A stretch of 6,832 nt of DNA from CAZAGT01 sp964484515. Its GTDB lineage: Bacteria > Desulfobacterota > DSM-4660 > Desulfatiglandales > HGW-15. Both the position numbers and the translations under genes were made by a program. Shown piece after piece: positions 1 to 6,122 of this stretch; the first letter of the stretch is position 1, and each line of letters opens with the position of its first letter. Location of the stretch: positions 1 through 6,832 of the forward strand of contig CAZAGT010000287.1 in assembly GCA_964484515.1 (NCBI GenBank), written 5' to 3'. The notes under the pieces were generated by a model, which saw only the letters and a program-made list of their open reading frames with translations, did not search any database and was not told the DNA's origin.

Positions 1-1
1 A

Positions 2-223
2 TTCTTGAACGCCGTGGGTGCCCTCGTCTGGGCTGTGGCGGTGGGGTGCGGAGGGTATCTTTTCGGAAGCGCCATGAAAGCCCTGCTTGGTAATCTGAAA
101 CACTACGAAACGAGTTTACTTGCGGGCATAGCTGCGGCAGGAATGCTGATTTGGGCCACGCGTTTCTTTCGCCGCAAAAGGAGAAAGTCCACATTCGTCC
201 GACCTCCAACCGATTCACGCTGA
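2..223 (+). CDS. DedA-family membrane protein, C-terminal fragment
   Basis: This is the 3' end of a gene that begins before the window; the frame is open from base 2 and ends at TGA 221-223. The visible 73 residues begin FLNAVGALVWAVAVGCGGYLFG, which matches the penultimate membrane segment of DedA (SNARE-associated/VTT) proteins, where an F-N-x-x-G-A-x-x-W pattern precedes a glycine-rich G-Y-x-x-G turn. A second hydrophobic helix (about residues 39-54) follows, then a basic tail (RRKRRK), as expected for an inner-membrane protein ending in the cytoplasm. A TTG at base 5 could be misread as a start but lies inside the conserved motif. DedA proteins act in envelope lipid handling; some members flip undecaprenyl phosphate and affect cationic peptide resistance. 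mprF follows 90 bases downstream on the same strand. The family call is fairly secure; the specific substrate cannot be told from this fragment. Confidence 0.8.
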   Translation, partial: FLNAVGALVWAVAVGCGGYLFGSAMKALLGNLKHYETSLLAGIAAAGMLIWATRFFRRKRRKSTFVRPPTDSR

Positions 224-301
224 ATTTGTGATGACTTCAATCGAAGTGGACTATCTCATAACGTTATCAACAGGGAAGCTTTGACGTGAATAACTCCTGA
301 T

Positions 302-306
302 GAAGG
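302..306 (+). promoter_or_regulatory. ribosome binding site of mprF
   Basis: GAAGG lies 7 bases upstream of the ATG at 314. It supports that codon as the mprF start. I did not find a convincing sigma70 promoter in the 90-base dedA-mprF gap, so mprF may be read from the upstream transcript. Confidence 0.6.
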
Positions 307-313
307 CCTCGCG

Positions 314-2869
314 ATGAAATCGAGACTTTTGCGTCATGTCGGCCCGATTCTCGGAATGGCGCTCTTCAGTGGGGCCTTGTGGGTCCTTTATCACCAGCTC
401 AAGGCCTACCATCTCCATGACGTCATACGGGCCCTGGAGAACCTCCCGGCTGAACGCCTCTTGGCGGCGTCGGCACTCACCCTCTTGAGCTATTTCATCA
501 TGACGGGCTACGACACATTGGCCTTGCGCTATGTGTGTCATCCTCTCGCGTATCGCAAGACGGCACTCGCCTCTTTCATCAGTTACGCCTTCAGCAACAG
601 TATGGGATTCGGGATGATCGCCGGGGGCTCGGTGCGTTACCGCCTGTATTCGAACTGGGGACTTACAGCCCTGGAGATCACCAAAGTGGTAGGCTTTTGC
701 AGCGTCACTCTCTGGCTGGGTTTCCTCACCCTGGGGGGTGTCGTCTTTCTCTTCGAGCCGATGTTCCTCCCGGAGACACCGCACCTCCCTTTTCAGTCCG
801 TTCATTCGCTGGGGAGTATCTTTCTTGCCCTGGTGGCAGCATTCGTATCATGGAGCATGATCTTCAAGAAACCCATCAGAGTCGGAGAGTGGCACTTCTC
901 CCTACCTTCCGGCCGCTTGCTTCTAGCCCAGCTCATAGTCGCCACCATGGACTGGGCCCTCGCCGGTGCGGTCCTCTATGTTCTCCTGCCTTCGGTTCCA
1001 ACTCTCTCCTACGCAGCATTTCTCGGTATCTATATGCTCGCTCAAATGGGTGGCCTGATAAGTCAGGTACCGGGCGGTCTTGGTGTTTTTGAAACGATTA
1101 CCATCCTTTTGTTCTCCTCGCTGTTGCCCGGATCGGAGATCCTGGGGGCACTCATCGCCTATCGGATCGTCTACTACCTAATCCCTCTGCTTATCGCGGC
1201 CCTCCTGCTGGGGACGCAGGAGTTCCTACGTCTGAGGGGCGCATTAGGGAGGGTCGCCCGGGGGGCCGGGCGGTTGCTTTCGGTGCTGGTGCCGCAGGTC
1301 ATGGCGTTAACAACCTTTGTGGGAGGGATTATCCTCGTCTTTTCCGGGGCCACGCCCATAGTCCGGGGGCGTCTTGACTGGCTCAGGGCTTTTTTGCCTC
1401 TGCCGGTCCTGGAGCTTTCGCACTTCCTCGGGAGCCTTACTGGTGCCGGGCTTTTACTCCTGGCTCGCAGCATCCAGCGGAGGATCGATGCTGCTTATGT
1501 CCTCACGGTGATCCTATTGGGGGCGGGAGGCCTTTTTTCTTTGCTCAAGGGCTTTGACTACGAAGAAGCCGTCATCCTCGCCATTATGCTTGCCGCCCTT
1601 CTTCCCTGCCGCCGGTATTTCTACCGAAAGTCCTCACTGCTGAACCAACGCTTCAACGCGGGATGGGTGGCCGGGGTGGTCGTCGTTATCATGTGCTCGG
1701 TGTGGCTGGGGCTGTTCTCCTATAAGCATGTCGAATACTCCGGCCGTTTGTGGTGGCAATTTACTTTCTCAGGCGACGCCCCCCGGTTCCTGCGGGCCAT
1801 GGCGGGGGTCATCGGGCTGGCTTCGGTTTTCGCCCTAGCGCGGCTGCTTCGCCCGGTCCCACCAAGCCCTGCGGAGACCCTGCCACAGGACCTCGACAGG
1901 GTCGTTCCGGTTGTCCAGTCCTCCCAGAGGGCCTATGCCAATCTGGCATTGCTTGGAGACAAGGCATTCCTTTTCAGTCAGAAACAAAATGCATTCATCA
2001 TGTATGGTGTCGAGGGGCGGAGTTGGATTGCCATGGGAGACCCCGTCGGGCCCGAAGAGGAGTGGACGGAGATGGTCTGGCGTTTCCGGGAAGCCGCAGA
2101 CCGTTACGATGGATGGACTGTCTTTTACGAGGTCGGCGCGCAACACCTGCATCTCTACGTCGATCTGGGACTCACACTTCTGAAACTCGGCGAAGAGGCC
2201 TTGGTGCTTCTGCAAACCTTTTCGCTTGAAGGGGGCGCACGCAAGGGATTGCGGTACACCATTCGGAAGCTGGAAAAAGAAGGGTGCACCTTTGAGGTTG
2301 TGGTGGAAGGGGAAGTCCCTCCCCTTTTACCGGAACTCAAGTCTATTTCCGAGGCCTGGCTCAGCGAAAAACACACGCGCGAAAAAGGGTTCTCCTTGGG
2401 ATCGTTCGATGAGGCATACCTGAAGAGGTTTCCCGCAGGGATTGTCAGGAAAGACGGTCGGATGCTTGCTTTCACGAACATTTGGAGAGGTGCTCAAAAG
2501 GCAGAGCTGTCGGTTGATCTTATGCGCTACCTGCCTGATGCCCCTCAGGGCGTCATGGAGTACCTCTTTATCCAGCTTATGCTTTGGGGAAAGAGGGAAG
2601 GATACCGGCATTTCAATCTCGGGATGGCCCCCTTCTCAGGTCTGGAAGCTCATGACCTGGCTCCCCTCTGGGATCGACTAGGATCCTTCCTTTTTCGGCA
2701 CGGCGAGCATTTTTACAACCTGCAAGGCCTGCGGCAATACAAGGAGAAATTCGATCCAAAATGGGAACCGCGATATCTGGTCTGCCCGGGCGGCCTCTCC
2801 GTGCCGCGAGTCCTTGCCAACATCTCTTCATTGATATCCGGCGGCATGAAGGGGGTGGTCTCGAGATGA
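314..2869 (+). CDS. mprF: bifunctional aminoacyl-phosphatidylglycerol synthase/flippase MprF
   Basis: MprF moves an amino acid, classically lysine, from aminoacyl-tRNA to phosphatidylglycerol and flips the cationic lipid to the outer leaflet, lowering envelope negative charge. The protein is 851 residues, close to the roughly 840 of Staphylococcus MprF. Residues 10-512 hold about 13-14 hydrophobic segments (LPG-synthase membrane/flippase domain), with the conserved stretches SNSMGFGMIAGGSVRYRLY (94-112) and QVPGGLGVFE (251-260). Residues 530-825 form the cytosolic GNAT-like synthase domain, with KGLRYTIRKLEKEG (644-657), the WLSEKHTREKGFSLG region (682-696), FNLGMAPFSGLE (767-778) and the closing QYKEKFDPKWEPRYL region (808-822). 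The ATG at 314 is favoured because GAAGG at 302-306 lies 7 bases before it and the first membrane helix starts soon after. dedA precedes it, and a start codon overlaps its stop (ATGA at 2866-2869). Lysine versus alanine specificity cannot be read from the sequence. Confidence 0.95.
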   Translation: MKSRLLRHVGPILGMALFSGALWVLYHQLKAYHLHDVIRALENLPAERLLAASALTLLSYFIMTGYDTLALRYVCHPLAYRKTALASFISYAFSNSMGFGMIAGGSVRYRLYSNWGLTALEITKVVGFCSVTLWLGFLTLGGVVFLFEPMFLPETPHLPFQSVHSLGSIFLALVAAFVSWSMIFKKPIRVGEWHFSLPSGRLLLAQLIVATMDWALAGAVLYVLLPSVPTLSYAAFLGIYMLAQMGGLISQVPGGLGVFETITILLFSSLLPGSEILGALIAYRIVYYLIPLLIAALLLGTQEFLRLRGALGRVARGAGRLLSVLVPQVMALTTFVGGIILVFSGATPIVRGRLDWLRAFLPLPVLELSHFLGSLTGAGLLLLARSIQRRIDAAYVLTVILLGAGGLFSLLKGFDYEEAVILAIMLAALLPCRRYFYRKSSLLNQRFNAGWVAGVVVVIMCSVWLGLFSYKHVEYSGRLWWQFTFSGDAPRFLRAMAGVIGLASVFALARLLRPVPPSPAETLPQDLDRVVPVVQSSQRAYANLALLGDKAFLFSQKQNAFIMYGVEGRSWIAMGDPVGPEEEWTEMVWRFREAADRYDGWTVFYEVGAQHLHLYVDLGLTLLKLGEEALVLLQTFSLEGGARKGLRYTIRKLEKEGCTFEVVVEGEVPPLLPELKSISEAWLSEKHTREKGFSLGSFDEAYLKRFPAGIVRKDGRMLAFTNIWRGAQKAELSVDLMRYLPDAPQGVMEYLFIQLMLWGKREGYRHFNLGMAPFSGLEAHDLAPLWDRLGSFLFRHGEHFYNLQGLRQYKEKFDPKWEPRYLVCPGGLSVPRVLANISSLISGGMKGVVSR

Positions 2870-2924
2870 ACGTCAGCCTTGCTGAGGATGGAATTCACGT
2901 CAGCGGGAAGAAGCGACGGAAGGG
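2866..2924 (+). CDS. 5' end of an unidentified gene coupled to mprF, cut by assembly gap
   Basis: An ATG at 2866-2868 overlaps the mprF stop as ATGA, the usual layout for translational coupling, and a purine-rich GAAGGGGG stretch at 2848-2855 lies about 10 bases upstream. The readable product is 19 full codons, MNVSLAEDGIHVSGKKRRK, before the N-run at 2925. I do not recognise it. If the gap were exactly ten bases the frame would stay open to a stop at 3070-3072, but that would overlap the PAS gene in antisense, so a longer hidden gene is more likely. The product may belong to the same aminoacyl-lipid pathway, since genes coupled to mprF often do; this is inference only. It could also be a chance ATGA. 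Confidence 0.4.
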
Positions 2925-2934
2925 NNNNNNNNNN
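2925..2934. other. run of ten Ns (scaffold gap)
   Basis: Ten consecutive undetermined bases join two sequence blocks. The round number suggests a placeholder rather than a measured length. The left flank is the start of a frame coupled to mprF; the right flank carries a possible opposite-strand gene start at 2987. Adjacency of mprF and the PAS/Hsp70 genes therefore rests on scaffolding. Confidence 0.95.
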
Positions 2935-2987
2935 GTCACCTTCGACGACCCGGTCTCCCCGCAGGGGAGGGATCTTGCCAGCAGCAT
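2935..2987 (-). CDS. possible 5' end of an unidentified gene, cut by assembly gap
   Basis: On the minus strand an ATG at 2987-2985 has a textbook AGGAG (2998-2994) six bases upstream, 17 bases past the stop of the PAS gene. The readable product is 17 codons, MLLARSLPCGETGSSKV, before the gap. I do not recognise it. If the gap is really ten bases this frame meets a TGA at 2897-2895 and would be a peptide of about 30 residues, so it is credible only if the gap hides more sequence. The same bases are also open in the minus frame starting at 3015, so coding here is uncertain. Confidence 0.25.
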
Positions 2988-3004
2988 CCCCGGCTCCTGT
3001 AACG

Positions 3005-3688
3005 TCAGGGCTCACTCCTTTTTAATTCCGGGTACAGCTTTTCAGCACATTCAGGGCATACTAGATGGCTGAACTCAGCTTCGCTATGCTCCTTTATGAA
3101 AATCTCCACTTGATTCCAATATCCGGCGTCGTCTCTGATTTTCTTGCATGAAGCGCATATGGGTATGATCCCCCTCAGCGTCTTTATTCTCCTCAAGGCG
3201 TCCTGAAGCTTCGTAATGAGAGTCTCCCGATCCATTTCGATTTGTTTTCTTTTCGTTATATCCGTAAACGAGGCCATCCTTCCGACTACTCTGCCGGAAG
3301 CTGAAGTGACATTTGAGGCTGAAATTTCAACGACGAAGTCTTCTCCATCGCTGTTTTCAACAACGAACTCCTCGATATCATCCTTGCTGATATCAATAAT
3401 TGCGAGGACATCGGAGAATCTTCTCACCTCTTTGGTGCTAAACAATTGGATGGCATTTCGGCCGATAATTTCTTGATGGGAATACTGGAACATCCTGCAA
3501 AACGAAGAGTTTGCATAGCGGATGACACCGTCGAGATCAGTGATGATCATGCCCCCCACGGTTGAGTTAATGGCGTCAATGACGATACTCAGTGCATCTT
3601 GCGCGATACTGCGCGAAAGATCTTTTGCGGCCTCGGGCTTCCGCAGGGCATCGAGTGGTTCGTAGGGCTGTTCTTTTGCACCGTTCAT
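3005..3688 (-). CDS. PAS-domain protein with C-terminal double-CxxC (zinc-ribbon-like) module
   Basis: The 227-residue protein is probably a cytosolic signalling protein; no signal peptide or membrane segment is visible. Residues 31-146 are a PAS domain with the typical GMIITDLDGVIRYAN start (46-60), an F-x-Y-S-x-x-E-I-I-G helix (67-76) and the closing FTDITKRK (141-148). A short predicted coiled coil (about 147-172) leads to a conserved tail, LRGIIPICASCKKIRDD (171-187), GYWNQVEIFIKEHS (189-202) and HLVCPECAEKLYPEL (208-222), giving two CxxC pairs (C178/C181 and C211/C214) suited to one metal ion. I recall the same tail on many PAS and response-regulator proteins of Deltaproteobacteria. There is no histidine kinase, GGDEF or DNA-binding domain, so it may act through protein contacts. 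The ATG at 3688 has only a weak ribosome binding site. It lies 75 bases after the Hsp70 gene on the same strand. The signal sensed is unknown. Confidence 0.85.
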   Translation of the reverse strand: MNGAKEQPYEPLDALRKPEAAKDLSRSIAQDALSIVIDAINSTVGGMIITDLDGVIRYANSSFCRMFQYSHQEIIGRNAIQLFSTKEVRRFSDVLAIIDISKDDIEEFVVENSDGEDFVVEISASNVTSASGRVVGRMASFTDITKRKQIEMDRETLITKLQDALRRIKTLRGIIPICASCKKIRDDAGYWNQVEIFIKEHSEAEFSHLVCPECAEKLYPELKRSEP

Positions 3689-3717
3689 TTGTAACCGTCG
3701 CTCTTTCGAATCCTTAT

Positions 3718-3746
3718 CCCGTACACCAAATTATTGTCCGTACGGG
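3718..3746. repeat. inverted repeat between the Hsp70 and PAS genes
   Basis: CCCGTAC at 3718-3724 is matched by GTACGGG at 3740-3746, a perfect 7-base inverted repeat around a 15-base AT-rich centre. It lies in the 75-base spacer between the two minus-strand genes. No T-run follows on either strand, so it is not a standard terminator. It could be an mRNA hairpin adjusting expression of the PAS gene relative to Hsp70, or a regulator site for the PAS gene. Confidence 0.4.
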
Positions 3747-3763
3747 AAGAAGATGCGGTGTCC

Positions 3764-5317
3764 TTAGGAGACCTTGGATTCGGTCCCGAGCTTGAAGATC
3801 CTCCTATACCCGCTGGTGCGGTTCTCAATCTCGGCGTGAATCATTCCCTTGCCATCGTAAGAGTAGGTCTCGATAACCTCTTGCTGGAGAAGGTCAGGCT
3901 GCTCCTCGACCTTTATCCGAGAAAGATTCTGGTGGTCTTTAAGCTCAGGATCATAGGGGAAGAAGATATCCCTCCAAAGGGTAATGTCCCCTTGAGGTTC
4001 TCCCACCTCCCCAATCGAACTGCATTCCAGGAAGCGCAGGTGGCCGACATTGTGCACAGGATGGTAAGATCGGATGGCCTTAAGCCGGCCCACCTCCCAG
4101 TCTAATTGACTGTCCTTTCCGAAGATCGGGTCGAAGACCTTTCTGCGACCGCCCTCGTGCTCCCTCCAGACACCGAAATTACGGGAAACCGACTCCCGCA
4201 ATCGGATCTGTCTCTCAGGATTTGCCGCCAGAGCAAGCCCAATTGCGGTCGCAGCGTGGGGAAAAGGTGAAATCCTTACCTTGCGTCCGAATAGCGCGCG
4301 TAATGCCCGCAATACCGGCGGGAAAGACACGGAACCTCCAACCAGGTATATGGCTGCGAGGTTCTTCGGGTCGCCATAGTCATGCTTGGCCCGGCTGAGG
4401 TTTCGGAGCGCGGCGTGAACCGCGTCCACCGTGTTTTGGATCAAGGTGCCGCAACGGGCATAGATCCTTTCGGTCTCAAGCACCACGGTTGTCTCATCAT
4501 CAAAAACCGGTCCCGGATCCACAACCATCTTACGCGTGTTGGGCTTCAGGCCCTCCTTCCGTTCCCGGCACTCCTCCAGTAACCGCGCCTCCAGGCTGCG
4601 GTCCAGGGTTTTAGGGGGACTCCCCAATTCCTCCAGAACCATTTCCAGAATCACGCGGTCAAAATCGTCACCACCGAGCCGGGCAATGCCCTCATTGGTG
4701 ACCACATCGTAACTCAGGCCGCTGAGTCCCACGGCGGCGACGTCGAAAGTCCCCCCGCCCAAATCGTAGGCAACGACGTAGTTCTTGGGGCTGCGCGGAC
4801 CGAGGTCTTTCATATAGCGGTGAGCGAACTCGATGGCAGCGGCGGAAGGCTCGTTCATCATGCCCAGCACGCTAAAGCCGGCTCCTCGAAAGGCCTCCAG
4901 CGTGATGTAGCGTTGATTGTTGTTGGCGTTGGCAGGGACCGCGACCATGACCTCAAGCGGCCGCCGATCAGCAATAGTTAGATTACTGTTTCGGCTGAGC
5001 ATTCTTCTCACGTACCGAAGAAAGAGGGTTACAAGTTCCAGCATCGAAATAGAGAGGTCCGATGCAAGCTCAACAGGCTCATTCGGTTGGATGTCGCTGG
5101 TCAGGCGTTTCATGGAGCGCAATACGTGCGTGTCCGGGTCGTTGAGGCAGCTTACCGCTTCCCACCCGAATTTGAGGGCGCCCCTTTTCACGGCGACCAG
5201 TGTGGGCAGGAATTCTTTGAATGCTCCTTCCCACGAAAAGGTGCACACAGGATAGTTCCCGTTCTCCACTGAGGCGACCACGGTGCGGGTCGTGCCGAAG
5301 TCGATTCCGAGTCTCAT
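3764..5317 (-). CDS. Hsp70-family protein, lidless short form
   Basis: This is an ATP-dependent chaperone-like protein of 517 residues, against about 640 for DnaK. The nucleotide-binding domain (1-367) keeps the phosphate-1 loop GIDFGTT (4-10), a lysine in SMKRLTSD (K70) aligning with the DnaK catalytic lysine, MNEPSAAAI (154-162), the phosphate-2 loop YDLGGGTFDVA (184-194), LGGDDFD (214-220) and the adenosine motif YLVGGSVSFPP (324-334). The stretch between LGGDDFD and YLVGG is roughly 25 residues shorter than in DnaK, so the subdomain that meets GrpE is reduced. Residues 378-510 resemble the beta substrate-binding domain, including a D-x-x-G-M-I-H-A-E-I pattern (488-497), but the alpha-helical lid is missing and IRLRES (371-376) stands where DnaK has the hydrophobic VLLLDV linker. 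The ATG at 5317 has AGGGA (5332-5328) ten bases upstream. No dnaJ or grpE is nearby; its clients and partners are unknown. Confidence 0.9.
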   Translation of the reverse strand: MRLGIDFGTTRTVVASVENGNYPVCTFSWEGAFKEFLPTLVAVKRGALKFGWEAVSCLNDPDTHVLRSMKRLTSDIQPNEPVELASDLSISMLELVTLFLRYVRRMLSRNSNLTIADRRPLEVMVAVPANANNNQRYITLEAFRGAGFSVLGMMNEPSAAAIEFAHRYMKDLGPRSPKNYVVAYDLGGGTFDVAAVGLSGLSYDVVTNEGIARLGGDDFDRVILEMVLEELGSPPKTLDRSLEARLLEECRERKEGLKPNTRKMVVDPGPVFDDETTVVLETERIYARCGTLIQNTVDAVHAALRNLSRAKHDYGDPKNLAAIYLVGGSVSFPPVLRALRALFGRKVRISPFPHAATAIGLALAANPERQIRLRESVSRNFGVWREHEGGRRKVFDPIFGKDSQLDWEVGRLKAIRSYHPVHNVGHLRFLECSSIGEVGEPQGDITLWRDIFFPYDPELKDHQNLSRIKVEEQPDLLQQEVIETYSYDGKGMIHAEIENRTSGYRRIFKLGTESKVS

Positions 5318-5359
5318 GGTTGCAAGGTCCCTGAATTCTGTTTTTTTATCAAGAATTCT

Positions 5360-5387
5360 AGCATATATTTCCCGTCATGGATGTCAA
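5360..5387 (-). promoter_or_regulatory. sigma70-like promoter of the Hsp70 gene
   Basis: Read on the minus strand, a perfect -35 TTGACA (5387-5382) is followed after 16 bases by TATGCT (5365-5360), a 4-of-6 match to the -10 consensus. Transcription would begin near 5352, giving a leader of about 35 bases that contains a run of seven A (complement of 5341-5347) and the AGGGA ribosome binding site. It resembles a housekeeping promoter, not a sigma32 heat-shock one. The call rests on the consensus match and its position directly before the gene. Confidence 0.6.
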
Positions 5388-5391
5388 AATA

Positions 5392-5404
5392 TTTGAGTCT
5401 CAAA
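5392..5404. promoter_or_regulatory. 13-base palindrome next to the -35, possible operator
   Basis: TTTGAG-T-CTCAAA is a perfect 6+1+6 inverted repeat placed four bases upstream of the -35 of the Hsp70 promoter, with an AT-rich AAATATTT (5387-5394) overlapping its edge. The position suits an activator site or an UP-like element. A site upstream of -35 would less often act as a repressor operator. No regulator gene that would bind it is recognisable in the window. Confidence 0.4.
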
Positions 5405-5446
5405 CCAAGGTATTGGTGGTTTCTTAATTGTCTGAAACCGCTCAAT

Positions 5447-5477
5447 GAGTAAGAGTGAGAAGACGGGAGTGAGGAGT
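5447..5477. repeat. short degenerate GAGT-rich repeat
   Basis: GAGT occurs at 5447-5450, 5453-5456, 5467-5470 and 5474-5477, and the heptamer GAGTGAG occurs twice (5453-5459 and 5467-5473), spaced 14 bases apart. It is a noncoding purine-rich stretch upstream of the Hsp70 promoter. It could be a worn tandem repeat or simple low-complexity sequence; no function is evident. Confidence 0.3.
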
Positions 5478-5603
5478 CAAGATGAGAATTTTGACGGCGC
5501 GTTATGACCACGGCATAGGTGAGTGACAATTTCAGTCCTTGGAGGCCCAAGCTGACTGCTGCCGCTTTCCCTTATTGACTTCCACCATTCGCGTTTCTTG
5601 GCT

Positions 5604-6071
5604 CTATTGGGGTTGAAAGATGTCTTTCAAAATACAATCCGTAACTTTTGGTACTGCCTCCCTGACTTCCGGAGAGAGGTCTGCCCCGGTCTGGAAGTTC
5701 TTCCCCTCAACGCCGTAGACAATCAGTCTTGGCGGCAAGCGATCGAGTGCCCGCGCCAGCTCGACGATTTCCGCGATGCCGAGGGCGTGGCTGGAGTGGC
5801 CTGAGTGTTCGATTGGAAACGGTTCGGTGTTCAGACAAAAGCGCGATATCGATCCAGCCCGCCCGCCCGACTGAAGCGCATCTACCAAAATGACGACCTC
5901 GGCATCTTTCCAGGACTCTATCAGCGATGTGCAGTCGCCGGTGGCCTCCAAGATCTCTACATCCGCCGCGTCCCTTTCCCGCAGGTTGCGAATCACGCTA
6001 AGTCCGACTGCGTCGTCCCCGCGATAGGCGTTGCCGATCCCTACCACTAGCTTTCTAGGTCTTCGCTTCAA
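5604..6071 (-). CDS. hydrogenase maturation protease (HyaD/HybD/HycI family)
   Basis: Family members are cytosolic endopeptidases (peptidase M52) that clip the C-terminal tail of the [NiFe]-hydrogenase large subunit once nickel is inserted. The 155-residue product opens with the diagnostic VVGIGNAYRGDDAVG (9-23). By alignment from memory with E. coli HybD (Glu16, Asp62, His93), the nickel-sensing ligands are D20 (Asp for Glu), D64 in ILVDAL and H95 in HSSHALGIAE. Length and the C-terminal RLIVYGVEG region (115-123) fit a complete enzyme. The first in-frame start is a TTG at 6071-6069 without a strong Shine-Dalgarno; it keeps six residues before the first beta strand, as in relatives, whereas the next GTG (codon 9) would cut into that strand. 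It lies 51 bases after the MgtE-N gene. No hydrogenase subunit is in the window, so its target is unknown. Confidence 0.9.
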   Translation of the reverse strand: MKRRPRKLVVGIGNAYRGDDAVGLSVIRNLRERDAADVEILEATGDCTSLIESWKDAEVVILVDALQSGGRAGSISRFCLNTEPFPIEHSGHSSHALGIAEIVELARALDRLPPRLIVYGVEGKNFQTGADLSPEVREAVPKVTDCILKDIFQPQ

Positions 6072-6122
6072 TCTTAATCCCGACGGCCTCGGCGTGTTCT
6101 GATGATCTTATGGAGGCGGCTG

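Larger units (their letters stand above)
5318..5603. other. intergenic region between the hydrogenase protease and Hsp70 genes
   Basis: These 286 bases separate two co-oriented minus-strand genes. The part nearest the Hsp70 gene (5328-5404) holds its ribosome binding site, promoter and upstream palindrome. Next comes a purine-rich stretch with four GAGT copies (5447-5477). The rest (5480-5603) shows no recognisable gene, and no hairpin with a T-run ends the protease gene. A 78-codon minus frame across the region (5550-5314) reads as low-quality sequence and runs through the promoter, so it is not annotated. Confidence 0.6.

Noticed and set aside
234..247. ACTTC-AATC-GAAGT hairpin as terminator of dedA
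   Set aside because: The stem is only five weak pairs and no T-run follows.
258..267. ATAACGTTAT palindrome upstream of mprF as an operator
   Set aside because: A ten-base AT-rich palindrome is likely by chance and no promoter could be placed next to it.
251..805. 184-codon minus-strand frame opposite the mprF start
   Set aside because: It is a charged, low-complexity antisense shadow of the clearly coding mprF frame.
2955..2969. CTCCCC-GCA-GGGGAG hairpin as a terminator after the PAS gene or the gap gene
   Set aside because: The stem is good but no T-run follows on either strand, and the bases may be coding.
2761..3072. 103-codon plus-strand frame spanning the N-run
   Set aside because: The upstream part overlaps mprF in another frame and the downstream part is antisense to the PAS gene; only the part from ATG 2866 to the gap is kept as a candidate.
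5314..5550. 78-codon minus-strand frame whose stop overlaps the Hsp70 start as ATGA
   Set aside because: It starts with TTG without a ribosome binding site, runs through the Hsp70 promoter and palindrome, and its Ser/Leu/His-rich product looks like translated noncoding DNA.
6072..6122. Frame-shifted continuation of the MgtE protein before the hydrogenase protease gene
   Set aside because: Only 51 bases remain, and alternative frames show nothing like the SAGGLM/CBS sequence that follows the N-domain in full MgtE.
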